Assembly (NCBI GenBank): GCA_964543935.1
Contig: CAZJAK010000013.1
Location: 1 to 45,775, forward strand
DNA: 45,775 bases
Origin: JAAYDK01 sp964543935
Lineage (GTDB): Bacteria; Spirochaetota; Spirochaetia; Sphaerochaetales; Sphaerochaetaceae
Direction of reading: 5' to 3'
The translations under genes and the position numbers were made by a program. The notes below the pieces were generated by a model, which saw only the letters and a program-made list of their open reading frames with translations, had not been told where the DNA came from and did not search any database. Below are positions 7,271-15,665 of the stretch, one piece after another; position 1 is the stretch's first letter; every line of letters starts with the position of its first letter.

Positions 7271-9958
7271 TCAGGTTTCCTCGCTTCTGATCACATGTGC
7301 CTCATACAGTTGCAAAAAAAGACGTGGTTCCAACGCTTTGGAGAACAGGAAGCCTTGGTAATAGTCGCATCCAGTCTCACGGATCAGGGCCATGTGGGCT
7401 TCAGTCTCCACACCCTCGGCGATGATGCGCATGCCAAGGTCCTTGGCCATGCCGACTATCGCCCTGAACAACGACCCGTTGTCCCGTTCAGGGTAATCCA
7501 TCAAGAAGGAACGGTCGATCTTGAGCACATCCACTTTCAGGTGTTTCAAGTAACTGAGCGATGAGAAGCCGGTGCCGAAGTCGTCGATTTCGACTGCGAA
7601 TCCCTGTCGGCGCAAGCGCGAAACGACTCCGTTGGCGCTGACAAGGTCCTTGACCAAGTTCGATTCGGTCAATTCGATGATCAAGCGGTCTTTGGGGATC
7701 TTGGCCTCCTCCACTGCCGTAACGATGTTCTGCACGAACGAACGGTCTTCCATCTCGGCAGCGCAAGCATTGATGGAGATGGCGAATTGCCGCTCGGCAG
7801 CAACATCCATGGTCCGCAAGAAAGCCAGCACATGCTTGAGGACATGACTGCCTAGTTGCCCGTACAATCGATTGCGTTCCAACACGGGGATGAACTCGGC
7901 TGGGGAAATCGGTCCGAGATCGGGATCGTTCCAGCGCGACAACGCCTCCGCTCCGATGATCGTATCGGTCTTGGCATCGACAATCGGTTGATAGGCCACC
8001 GACAAAGCACCATTGGCTTGAGCTTCCTGGAAGGCGTGGACGATATAAAACGAGCGGTGGATCTGACGGTTCACCCCTTCGTTGTAAATCTGAAGGCGGG
8101 TGGCGCCAAGGTGGTCGAGGATCACCAATGCCATGCGGGCTTGACGAAGCATGACCGCGGCATCCTTCACCTCGATTGACGGCAAAGACACCCCGCACAA
8201 TGGATTGACTGTCAACAACTTACCGTTCAGCTCGATGGCCTCTTCGAACACGGACGAAATCACATTGGTCTCTACCATGCCGCTATCGCGGATGCCCAGC
8301 ACAAAGGTACCGGGATCAAAGCGGAAAACATCCAAAACCCCGGCGATCCGATAGAACCGCTTGGCGATCTCCAACGAAAGCCGGTGGTGGAATTCGGCAT
8401 CGAGCACCTGCTGCAACCTCCCCAGGTTGGAAACATGCACGTGGTACAATCTGAACGTGATATCGGTCTGCAAATAGGTGCTGAATATCATCAGCGGGTA
8501 GGTATCCACCATTTTATCGACAGAACCAGTTTCCCCTTCTGTGAATAACCTGCCGTAATGCTCAGCCGGCAGGGCCTTCGGCATCGACACCATCCCCATG
8601 TGGGAAGACAGCGGGTTGTGGCGGGTGGAAACGGTCGACAGGAACAAGTGGGTCAACGAATGGAATCCGTTACCATCAAGCCATGCCATGGTCTTGAAAC
8701 TGCCATCGTCCATCGTCGCTTCGATGATCACTTGTTGGGTAAGTTTGTGGGCATCGAGCGTTCGGAAAATCCCTTTGCCGGTCAGAACCTCATTGCGTGT
8801 GAAACCCGAAACATACTCGAAGGTCCGGTTGCACGAGGTGGTTTGGGCTGCATTGTCGAGTATCACCACTCCGTCGTAGGCGTACTCGGAGACCAGATTC
8901 CCGATGCGGGCCAGTTGTTTTTCATTCTTGCGGAACAGGACCAAGAGGTTGATGACGATGCCGATTGCCAGCACGAACAGGCTCAACAACCATTTCAACG
9001 GCCTGTTATGCAACACGAAGCTGTCTGTATACATGGCCAATGCATCATCGCTGAATAACGAGATGGCCGTCAGGTAGGGAGCGATGGTGGTTTTATCGAC
9101 TATGGGGAACGGATTGATCCGCCTGATGACGGCATTGCGACTTCCATCAACCACCGACTCGGCCGAACCAGTTGCGATGATGCGCCAGAGGAAGGGATCG
9201 GTTGCTGAAAAAGATTCGACTGCCTGTGGATCCAAGACGGAACCGGTCGGATCGCCGATTTCCCTCCGATACACCCAGCGGCCTCCCGAATCGACGACAC
9301 CGTGCAACGACAAGACATCACCGGCTCCAAGATGGCTGTTGAACAACGACACGATGACATTCCCGTCGATGCTTACCGCCAACGCTCCGGCGAACTCACC
9401 TTCGCGGTAGACCGGCAAAGCGCCGTCGATGACGACCAACGAGTGGCTGGCGGTTGTTGCGGATGAAGTCGTCACCACCTGCTCCAATGATGAAAATTGA
9501 GGTTGATCGAGCAATGGGGTCGACCGAATCGTCCTGAACACGTCCGACCACAAACCTGCACCGGTAGCGTCATCGCGAACCAACGCAGAAATCTCCTCCA
9601 AACCGTTTATGTCCAGATAGGCGACTCTCAAGATGTAGGGGCGATTGTTGCCGATGCGCATGAACAATGCACTGGCTTCCTGCAAGGTGGCTTCGCTCGG
9701 GTCGGCAAGGTAATCGCTGAATTCCTGCGAGCCCCTGATGAGGTACAAAACCGAACTGAAATCCTCGAATTGGTTTGCGACCATGTAATCGAGCAGCCGC
9801 TCGTCTTGATAGAGCTCCAGCGCAACCCTTTGGCGTACGCTGGAACGTTCAAGGTTCTCGATATGGCCATAGGAGAACAACACAAGCAGAGCGAGGGGCA
9901 CGCTTGCCAGAATCCTGAGGATCACCGAAGCATAGGTATGCGACTGCAGTCGTCCCAC
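7271..9958 (-). CDS. Membrane-bound c-di-GMP phosphodiesterase (Cache-like sensor, PAS, degenerate GGDEF, EAL)
   Basis: About 895 residues: a transmembrane helix (about 10-30), a periplasmic sensor of about 290 residues, a second helix (about 322-342), a PAS domain (about 350-460), a GGDEF-like domain without a GGDEF motif (about 490-635), and an EAL domain (about 640-885). The EAL domain keeps the catalytic set: GAEALSRW, SINACAAE, IELTES, DDFGTGFSSLSYL, KIDRSF and AEGVETEAH. It should hydrolyse c-di-GMP, while the GGDEF-like part is probably regulatory. GTG 9958 is preferred because GGAGG lies seven bases upstream; ATG 9976 has no ribosome site. The gene starts 33 bases after the small membrane protein gene and is probably the last gene of the opp operon. 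Confidence 0.9.
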   Translation of the reverse strand: MGRLQSHTYASVILRILASVPLALLVLFSYGHIENLERSSVRQRVALELYQDERLLDYMVANQFEDFSSVLYLIRGSQEFSDYLADPSEATLQEASALFMRIGNNRPYILRVAYLDINGLEEISALVRDDATGAGLWSDVFRTIRSTPLLDQPQFSSLEQVVTTSSATTASHSLVVIDGALPVYREGEFAGALAVSIDGNVIVSLFNSHLGAGDVLSLHGVVDSGGRWVYRREIGDPTGSVLDPQAVESFSATDPFLWRIIATGSAESVVDGSRNAVIRRINPFPIVDKTTIAPYLTAISLFSDDALAMYTDSFVLHNRPLKWLLSLFVLAIGIVINLLVLFRKNEKQLARIGNLVSEYAYDGVVILDNAAQTTSCNRTFEYVSGFTRNEVLTGKGIFRTLDAHKLTQQVIIEATMDDGSFKTMAWLDGNGFHSLTHLFLSTVSTRHNPLSSHMGMVSMPKALPAEHYGRLFTEGETGSVDKMVDTYPLMIFSTYLQTDITFRLYHVHVSNLGRLQQVLDAEFHHRLSLEIAKRFYRIAGVLDVFRFDPGTFVLGIRDSGMVETNVISSVFEEAIELNGKLLTVNPLCGVSLPSIEVKDAAVMLRQARMALVILDHLGATRLQIYNEGVNRQIHRSFYIVHAFQEAQANGALSVAYQPIVDAKTDTIIGAEALSRWNDPDLGPISPAEFIPVLERNRLYGQLGSHVLKHVLAFLRTMDVAAERQFAISINACAAEMEDRSFVQNIVTAVEEAKIPKDRLIIELTESNLVKDLVSANGVVSRLRRQGFAVEIDDFGTGFSSLSYLKHLKVDVLKIDRSFLMDYPERDNGSLFRAIVGMAKDLGMRIIAEGVETEAHMALIRETGCDYYQGFLFSKALEPRLFLQLYEAHVIRSEET

Positions 9959-9991
9959 CCGCCATCCTCCCATCATGCCGGTCGTGTCGGT

Positions 9992-10186
9992 TCAACGGAC
10001 AAAGAACCACATGATCAAGTATACTATACCTATCAACAGGAGCAAGACTGGAACGAAAACAATCAAGGCCGCGATGACCATCGCCAACAAGTCGTGCTTC
10101 TCAAGCGGCTCGAGTTCCTCCTTGGCGTGGCGTTTCTCAATCTCGTCGACGTTCAGCACGCGTTTGATCTTGCGTTGAAAGAACAC
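9992..10186 (-). CDS. Small single-pass membrane protein, hypothetical (64 aa)
   Basis: The start is GTG 10186, with AAGGAG eight bases upstream. The N-terminal half is charged (FFQRKIKRVLNVDEIEKRHAKEELEPLEKHD when read on, here in outline) and cytoplasmic-looking. The C-terminal half, about residues 34-62, is one long hydrophobic helix ending WFFVR. The gene begins five bases after the OppF-like stop, so it is translated within the peptide-transporter operon. I do not recognise the family. Its position suggests a small accessory subunit of the transporter or a link to the EAL protein encoded next; this is inference only. Confidence 0.7.
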   Translation of the reverse strand: MFFQRKIKRVLNVDEIEKRHAKEELEPLEKHDLLAMVIAALIVFVPVLLLLIGIVYLIMWFFVR

Positions 10187-10191
10187 CGGTC

Positions 10192-11766
10192 CTACTCCTT
10201 CTCTCCGACCAACGGGTGATGGCAGGCAACAAAATGATTCGGTTCCAATTCACGCCATTCCGGTACGACTTGTGTACAGATTTCGGTACAGTAGCGGCAG
10301 CGCGTGTGGAATTTACAGCCTTTTGGTGGTTTGATGGGGCTGGGAATGTCGCCTTCGAGTAAAACTGGTTGCTCCTTGCGCTCCACTTCGGTGGTGGGAA
10401 TGGCGGCCAGCAACGCCTCGGTATAGGGGTGCAACGGCCGTTCGAATATCCGTTGGGAGACTGCCAACTCCATCAGGTTCCCCAAGTACATGACTCCGAT
10501 GCGGTCGCTGATGTACTTGACTACCGCCAAGTCGTGCGAAATGAACAAATAGGTGAGATTGGCCTTCTCTTTGAGGTCGCGCAACAGGTTGATGATTTGG
10601 GCTTGGATCGATACGTCCAAAGCGGATACCGCCTCGTCGCACACCATGAATTGGGGGTTGAGGGCCAACGACCGGGCTATGCCGATGCGCTGGCGCTGAC
10701 CACCCGAGAACTGGTGAGGATAGCGGTGGATCATGTAAGAGGACAACCCGCAATCCTCCATCACCTTCATCACGTATTCCTGCATGAGCTCGCCATCTTC
10801 CTTGAAGAAGCGGTGCGCCAACAGTCCCTCGCCTATGATCTGTCCGACCGTCATGCGCGGATTGAGCGATGAATAGGGATCTTGGAAGATCAATTGCATG
10901 TCTTTGCGCAACAAGCGCATCTCATCATACTTCAAGCGCGACAAGTCGATGCCTGTGTCGCGTTGTTTCTCGTGCTTGGCAAACTCGGGATCGTCGCCAT
11001 ACGCTTTGCGCTTGGTATCGATCTCTTGGTTCTTTTGTGCCAATTGTTTCTCGATCTCCTCGATCTTGGTGCGCACCGTCTGCTTGTCGACGGTATTCTG
11101 AGCCAGTTTGCGCTCCAGGGACTCGGAAGGTTTGCCTTTTTTCTTGGTCAGGCGGATCTTGCCTTCCAAGTCGGTGCGGTCCAATTCCAAATCCTTGTAT
11201 TGCTCGTCCAACCGGTGGCGTTCCGCCGACAGGTCGTAGGCGGCCAAGAACAGGGTGGCCACTTCATCGAGATTGTCGGCCACGATGAAGCCTCCGATGA
11301 GCTGTGCGATATCGAGGTAGGCGTCCTTGAGCACTTTTTCCGATGCCGAAAAGGCGTTCTGGGCATCGTAGAGCTCGTGGCGCTTCTCTTGCAACTCACC
11401 TGAAGCCACGCGTTTCTCCAGCTCGGCGAAGGCAGCTTTCAACTCATCCCGTTTGTGCTCAAGCTCGCTCAGGCGGGCTTTGCGCTTGGCCAACGTAGTC
11501 AGGGTATCTTTGACGTACGACGGGGCCAGGTCTTCCAGCAAGCGGCCGTAATACATGGTTTTCCCATCGGTCTGACGGTAGAGCTGCAGCAGGACGCGCC
11601 CGAAGGTCGATTTCCCGCACCCGCTTTCTCCGACCAGGCCAAGTGTCTCGCCACTGTAAATCACCACATCGACGCCGTCGACGGCCTTGACGGACAGGCG
11701 CTTGTTCTTGAGAGGGAAATACTGTTTGAGGTTCGTTATCTTAAAGAGGACTTTCTTATCGTGCAT
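10192..11766 (-). CDS. OppF-like peptide ABC transporter ATPase with a long coiled-coil insertion
   Basis: This ATP-binding subunit of an oligopeptide importer has 524 residues, where the family usually has about 320-340. Walker A GESGCGKST is at about 46-54, the Q-loop in MQLIFQDPYSSLNPRM at about 290-305, signature FSGGQRQR at about 353-360, Walker B MVCDEAVSALD at about 374-384, and the C-terminal oligo_HPY region with Cys residues (CKFHTRCRYCTEIC). Between residues about 78 and 280 lies an extra block rich in Lys, Glu, Leu and Gln with heptad character (KRDELKAAFAELEKR, KIEEIEKQLAQKNQEI), broken by a short non-coiled part near 150-180. It is followed by the normal DLSRLKYDEMRLLRKDM. The start overlaps the OppD-like gene by 11 bases. 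Confidence 0.92.
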   Translation of the reverse strand: MHDKKVLFKITNLKQYFPLKNKRLSVKAVDGVDVVIYSGETLGLVGESGCGKSTFGRVLLQLYRQTDGKTMYYGRLLEDLAPSYVKDTLTTLAKRKARLSELEHKRDELKAAFAELEKRVASGELQEKRHELYDAQNAFSASEKVLKDAYLDIAQLIGGFIVADNLDEVATLFLAAYDLSAERHRLDEQYKDLELDRTDLEGKIRLTKKKGKPSESLERKLAQNTVDKQTVRTKIEEIEKQLAQKNQEIDTKRKAYGDDPEFAKHEKQRDTGIDLSRLKYDEMRLLRKDMQLIFQDPYSSLNPRMTVGQIIGEGLLAHRFFKEDGELMQEYVMKVMEDCGLSSYMIHRYPHQFSGGQRQRIGIARSLALNPQFMVCDEAVSALDVSIQAQIINLLRDLKEKANLTYLFISHDLAVVKYISDRIGVMYLGNLMELAVSQRIFERPLHPYTEALLAAIPTTEVERKEQPVLLEGDIPSPIKPPKGCKFHTRCRYCTEICTQVVPEWRELEPNHFVACHHPLVGEKE

Positions 11767-12745
11767 TGCGGACCGCCTTGTCGGGATAATGGCACCGGAT
11801 CATGTGATGCTCAGCCACAGGTTTCAGCTCGGGAGCCTCTGTGCGGCACTTCTCGGTGGCGTACTTGCAGCGGGGGGCGAATTTGCATCCCGGTGGAAGG
11901 TCGAGCGGATGGGGGACGACCCCGGGGATCACCTCGAGCTTGTCGGTGGTGGCCGTATCCAAGCGCGGGATGGAAAGCATCAAGCCCTCGGTATAAGGGT
12001 GGGAGAACTTGCCATTGGTGAAGATGATCTTCACCGGAGCCATCTCGACCACTTCGCCGCAGTACATGACGGCCACATCGTCGGCCATCTGGTTGATGAC
12101 GCCCAAATCGTGGGTGATGAACAGGATCGACGTTCCCTTTTCCCGCTTGAGATCGTTCATCAGTTTGAGGATCTGGGCCTGAATGGTCACATCCAACGCT
12201 GTGGTTGGTTCGTCGGCGATCAACAGGTCGGGTTTGCAAGCCAAAGCCATCGCGATCATGACCCGCTGGCGCATACCCCCCGACAACTGGTGGGGATACT
12301 GCTTGGTGACCTGTTCCGGATTGGGGATTTTCACATCGGTGAGCATCCGGATCGATTCCTTGGCGGCTTGTTTCTTATCCATCCCCTGGTGGACCATGAA
12401 GGCCTCGCTGATTTGCCGTTCGACGGTGAAAACAGGGTTGAGGCTGGTCATCGGTTCTTGGAATATCACGGAGATCGCGTTACCGCGGATCGTGTACAAC
12501 TCCTTGGTCGAGAGTGTGGTCAGTTCCTCCCCTTTGAAGGTGATGCTGCCGTCGGCAATGTATCCGTTGCCGTCCAGCAGCTTGAGGATGCTCATGGCCG
12601 AGACCGACTTGCCACAGCCGCTCTCGCCCACCACGCCGAGGGTTTTACCAGGTTCGACGGCATAGGAGACGCCGTTGACCGCTTTCACGATACCCCGCTT
12701 AGTGGTGAAATATGTATGAAGGTCTTTCAGTTCCAATAATGCCAC
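11756..12745 (-). CDS. OppD-like peptide ABC transporter ATPase
   Basis: This 329-residue ATPase of normal family length begins ALLELKDLHTYFTTKRGIVKAV after GTG 12745. AGGAGG lies six bases upstream and overlaps the stop of the permease gene. It has Walker A GESGCGKS, Q-loop VIFQEPMTSLNPVFTV, signature LSGGMRQR, Walker B LLIADEPTTALD, switch HDLGVI, and the oligo_HPY tail LPPGCKFAPRCKYATEKC. In contrast to its partner OppF it has no insertion. It pairs with OppF to drive peptide import through OppB/OppC. Confidence 0.93.
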   Translation of the reverse strand: MALLELKDLHTYFTTKRGIVKAVNGVSYAVEPGKTLGVVGESGCGKSVSAMSILKLLDGNGYIADGSITFKGEELTTLSTKELYTIRGNAISVIFQEPMTSLNPVFTVERQISEAFMVHQGMDKKQAAKESIRMLTDVKIPNPEQVTKQYPHQLSGGMRQRVMIAMALACKPDLLIADEPTTALDVTIQAQILKLMNDLKREKGTSILFITHDLGVINQMADDVAVMYCGEVVEMAPVKIIFTNGKFSHPYTEGLMLSIPRLDTATTDKLEVIPGVVPHPLDLPPGCKFAPRCKYATEKCRTEAPELKPVAEHHMIRCHYPDKAVRNAR

Positions 12746-12755
12746 GGAGGGCCTC

Positions 12756-14549
12756 CTAGCGGTCGTTCGATTTCGGATCGATGGCGTCGCGCATGCCGTC
12801 ACCAGCCATGTTGATGCTGATGGTGCACAGGCTCAGCGCAATCGAGGGGAACACCCAGCGCCACCAATATTGCGACATGACGGTCGAGTCGTTACAGCCG
12901 TAGAGCATGTTGCCCCAGGTCGCGTTGGGCTCGTTGACGCCGAAACCGAGATAACTCAATGAAGATTCGTAAAGCATGCACAAGGCGAAGCTCAACGTGA
13001 GGTTGACCAACACCACGGTGATGACGTTGGGCAGGATGTGCTTGAAGATGATCTTCATCTCGGTGATGCCCATCGCTTTGGCGGCGGTGACGAACTCTTG
13101 TTCGCGGGCGGCCAGGATTTGGCCACGCACCAAGCGGGCCAACGATGGCCATGATAGCAAACCGAGGATGACCATGATCATGGCGATACGGCCTGTCTCC
13201 GATATCTTGCTGCCAATGATAGCCGACAGGATCATTGCCAACGGTAAGAACGGGATGGCGTTGACCACCTCGGCCAAACGCATCAGCAAGATGTCCACCC
13301 TGCCCCCGTAATAACCGGAGAACGAACCGATGATGATGCCGATGATCGCCGAGATGACGACCGCGATGGCTCCGATGGTCAGGGTGACCCTACCACCTGA
13401 GACCAAGCGGGTGAACAAGTCGCGTCCGTATTGGTCAGTGCCCATGATGTAGCCGTGCAAACCCCACGTGTGGACATTGCCGTGCGTATCGATGGCATAA
13501 TTCTGGAAGTAGTCCGAGCTAATCCAGACAATGTCCTTCAAACGGGGTGCGTTGGCTTGTTTGTAGTTGTTCCATCCCCACGAAGCCACTGTCCCATCGT
13601 TAAGCAGCGCGCTAATATGGCCTCGTCCCGCTGAAATTTGGACGACCTTGCCCTGAATATGCTCGGGTACGTTTTGGACGCCGTGGTCCTCGCCGCCCCA
13701 GACATGCACAAAGCCATCCGAGGTGAGCGCAGCTGCCGCGCGGTCGGTCGAGGTCAGATCGACGACCTTGCCCTGGATGGCGGCTGGGATGTATGAGAAC
13801 GGGGTCTCTTTGGCAGTCAGGGAGACCACCCGCTTGTCCTTGGTGATGGCCAAAGCTGTGGTGGTGTTCAACACGACCTTGTCCAGCAGGCCTTGGTACT
13901 CCTTGAAGGAGACATTGATGATGTTGGTGTTGCCCCATGCGTACAGATTACCGTTGACATCGAGGGCCATCGACAACTGGTGGCCGGCCACCACCTGCTT
14001 GATCTTCACACGAGAAATCTCGGGCGGGATCGGACTGAGCATGAAACGATTGTTGCCCCATGTATAGACGCGGCCTTGGTCGTCCAGTGCAAGCACATGG
14101 TCCAAACCGGCCGAGACCTGCACCACCTTGCCCATGTTGGCAGGCAGCACTTCCAGCTTCGGGGTCAAGGTTCCCCACTGGTGGACGTTTCCCGCCCTAT
14201 CTACCCCGACGCCGAACACCGATCCGCCGTCGATCTGCGCTGCGTTGCCTTTCATCGCCCGCGGAACGCTCATGTATGCAAAGGAGGGTTTGGTGTTTTG
14301 TTGGGTCGGGTCTTGGAACTGCAGGTCGAGAGGAAAGAAAAATGGCAGGATGAAACAAGCCAGGAAAATGAACAAGAACACATAGATGCCGAGCATGGCG
14401 GTGCGCTTCTCGACAAAATTGCGCAACATCGTCCGATACGGACTTTGCATCTGCTCCTCTTCGAGCAACGAGAGGGTGGCGTGCTTGCGCCCGAGGAACA
14501 TGGTCTTTAAGACATCCGCGAACGTGGAACCGAGTTTGTTTGTGGCCAT
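12756..14549 (-). CDS. OppC-like permease with an extracytoplasmic RCC1-like seven-repeat domain
   Basis: This 597-residue permease (family usually about 300) starts with a cytoplasmic N-terminus and a first helix (about 53-73). A block of about 255 residues (about 110-367) follows, containing RCC1-type repeats: VHQWG, VVQVSAGLDHVLALDDQGRV..WG, VVAGHQLSMALDVNG..YAWG, a degenerate repeat, VHVWGG, VVQISAGRGHISAL..WGWN, and VHTWG. The normal OppC core then resumes at IMGTDQYGRDLFTRLVSGGRV, with four or five helices and the EAA loop EFVTAAKAMGITEMKIIFKH. Seven repeats fit a closed propeller in the periplasm. The start at ATG 14549 follows GAGGAGG. The chimera is in frame, inside an intact operon, with no sign of frameshift. 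Confidence 0.93.
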   Translation of the reverse strand: MATNKLGSTFADVLKTMFLGRKHATLSLLEEEQMQSPYRTMLRNFVEKRTAMLGIYVFLFIFLACFILPFFFPLDLQFQDPTQQNTKPSFAYMSVPRAMKGNAAQIDGGSVFGVGVDRAGNVHQWGTLTPKLEVLPANMGKVVQVSAGLDHVLALDDQGRVYTWGNNRFMLSPIPPEISRVKIKQVVAGHQLSMALDVNGNLYAWGNTNIINVSFKEYQGLLDKVVLNTTTALAITKDKRVVSLTAKETPFSYIPAAIQGKVVDLTSTDRAAAALTSDGFVHVWGGEDHGVQNVPEHIQGKVVQISAGRGHISALLNDGTVASWGWNNYKQANAPRLKDIVWISSDYFQNYAIDTHGNVHTWGLHGYIMGTDQYGRDLFTRLVSGGRVTLTIGAIAVVISAIIGIIIGSFSGYYGGRVDILLMRLAEVVNAIPFLPLAMILSAIIGSKISETGRIAMIMVILGLLSWPSLARLVRGQILAAREQEFVTAAKAMGITEMKIIFKHILPNVITVVLVNLTLSFALCMLYESSLSYLGFGVNEPNATWGNMLYGCNDSTVMSQYWWRWVFPSIALSLCTISINMAGDGMRDAIDPKSNDR

Positions 14550-14559
14550 GATCTCCTCC

Positions 14560-15543
14560 TCAGTCCAACTTGACGCGCGGATCGGCCAAACCGTAGGACA
14601 GATCCATCAAAAGATTGCCGACGAGGGCAAGGACGAGGTAGAACATCACCATCGTGAGCGAAACCGAGAAGTCCTGCTGGTTCAGTGCATCGATAATGAC
14701 TTTTCCCATGCCGTTCCACAAGAACGTCCGCTCGATGACCACCGAGCCGCTGAAGATGCTGATGAACCAACCGGTCATGATGGTGATGAAGGGGATGAGG
14801 GCGTTGCGGAAAGCGTGCGAGTAAATGACGACCTTCTCGGTCAATCCTTTGGCCCTGGCCGTCCGGATGTAATCCATCCGCAAGGCCTCGATCATCGTCG
14901 CCCGCACATAGCGCGTCAGGCCGCCAAGCGAAGTGAACACCATGACGATCAACGGCAAAGCCATATGGTAGATCTTGTCGAAGAACATGCGGGTGGCACT
15001 ACCTTCCAATCCCGGGGTTTGCACCCCGCTGATGGGAAAGACCGGTATCTTGACGGCGAACAGGAAGATGAACAACAACGCGATGACGAAGAACGGCAAA
15101 CTGTATCCGATTATGGTGATCACCTGCACGGCGCTGTCGAAGCGGGAACCGCGCCGCACAGCGGTGGCGATACCCAACGGCAACGTGATGGCGAACACCG
15201 GAATAAGCGACCATATGTTAAGCATGATCGTGTTCTTCATGGGAACCCCGATCATGTTCTTTACCGGCATTTTGTAAGTCAGCGAATAGCCAAAATCTCC
15301 CCGAAGGGTGTTCATCAGCCAGGTGACATACTGGACGGGCAACGGTTTATCCAAACCAAGCTTGCGCACCGCCTCTTGGTAGCGCGCCTCGTATTCCTCG
15401 GGTTTCATGCTCTGCTTGTTGCCTTCGAGCATAAGGCGGGCCGGGTCGCCTGGAACCGATTTGTACAGGGCGAAAATGAGCACCGAAGCGACCAAGAACA
15501 CCACTACGATATAGACCAGCCGTTTAAGAACATATCTTAGCAC
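14560..15543 (-). CDS. OppB-like peptide ABC transporter permease
   Basis: The 327-residue permease starts at GTG 15543 (VLRYVLKRLVYIVVVFLVASVLIF), with GGAGGG nine bases upstream. It has the family loop KSVPGDPARLML, six predicted helices, and the EAA-type cytoplasmic loop MDYIRTARAKGLTEKVVIYSHAFRNALIP. The end (LSYGLADPRVKLD) is the canonical OppB/DppB C-terminus. Domain content and length are ordinary, unlike its partner OppC. An ATG at 15594 in frame would add 17 residues but has no ribosome site and lies next to a hairpin. Confidence 0.93.
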   Translation of the reverse strand: MLRYVLKRLVYIVVVFLVASVLIFALYKSVPGDPARLMLEGNKQSMKPEEYEARYQEAVRKLGLDKPLPVQYVTWLMNTLRGDFGYSLTYKMPVKNMIGVPMKNTIMLNIWSLIPVFAITLPLGIATAVRRGSRFDSAVQVITIIGYSLPFFVIALLFIFLFAVKIPVFPISGVQTPGLEGSATRMFFDKIYHMALPLIVMVFTSLGGLTRYVRATMIEALRMDYIRTARAKGLTEKVVIYSHAFRNALIPFITIMTGWFISIFSGSVVIERTFLWNGMGKVIIDALNQQDFSVSLTMVMFYLVLALVGNLLMDLSYGLADPRVKLD

Positions 15544-15583
15544 AGAAGATATCCCTCCAAGGAGAAATGGGGTCAATAGCAAC

Positions 15584-15618
15584 CCATAGGGCAAACGGCC
15601 TGAACCGTTGCCCTATGG
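15584..15618 (-). terminator. Intercistronic hairpin between the binding protein gene and oppB
   Basis: Arms CATAGGGCAAACGG (15585-15598) and CCGTTGCCCTATG (15605-15617), extended by one C-G pair, form a stem of about 14 pairs with one bulged base and a six-base loop. No U tract follows on the minus strand. It is therefore more likely a partial terminator or a 3' stabiliser that raises binding-protein mRNA over the permease genes. Confidence 0.65.
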
Positions 15619-15665
15619 TGTCGTGAAACGTATTCACATGAGTGAGATGATTGCGGCTTGACCGT

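Noticed and set aside
12756..14549. The long OppC gene as two genes fused by a sequencing error
   Set aside because: The RCC1 part is flanked on both sides by OppC sequence in one frame, so it is an insertion within a loop, not an end-to-end fusion.
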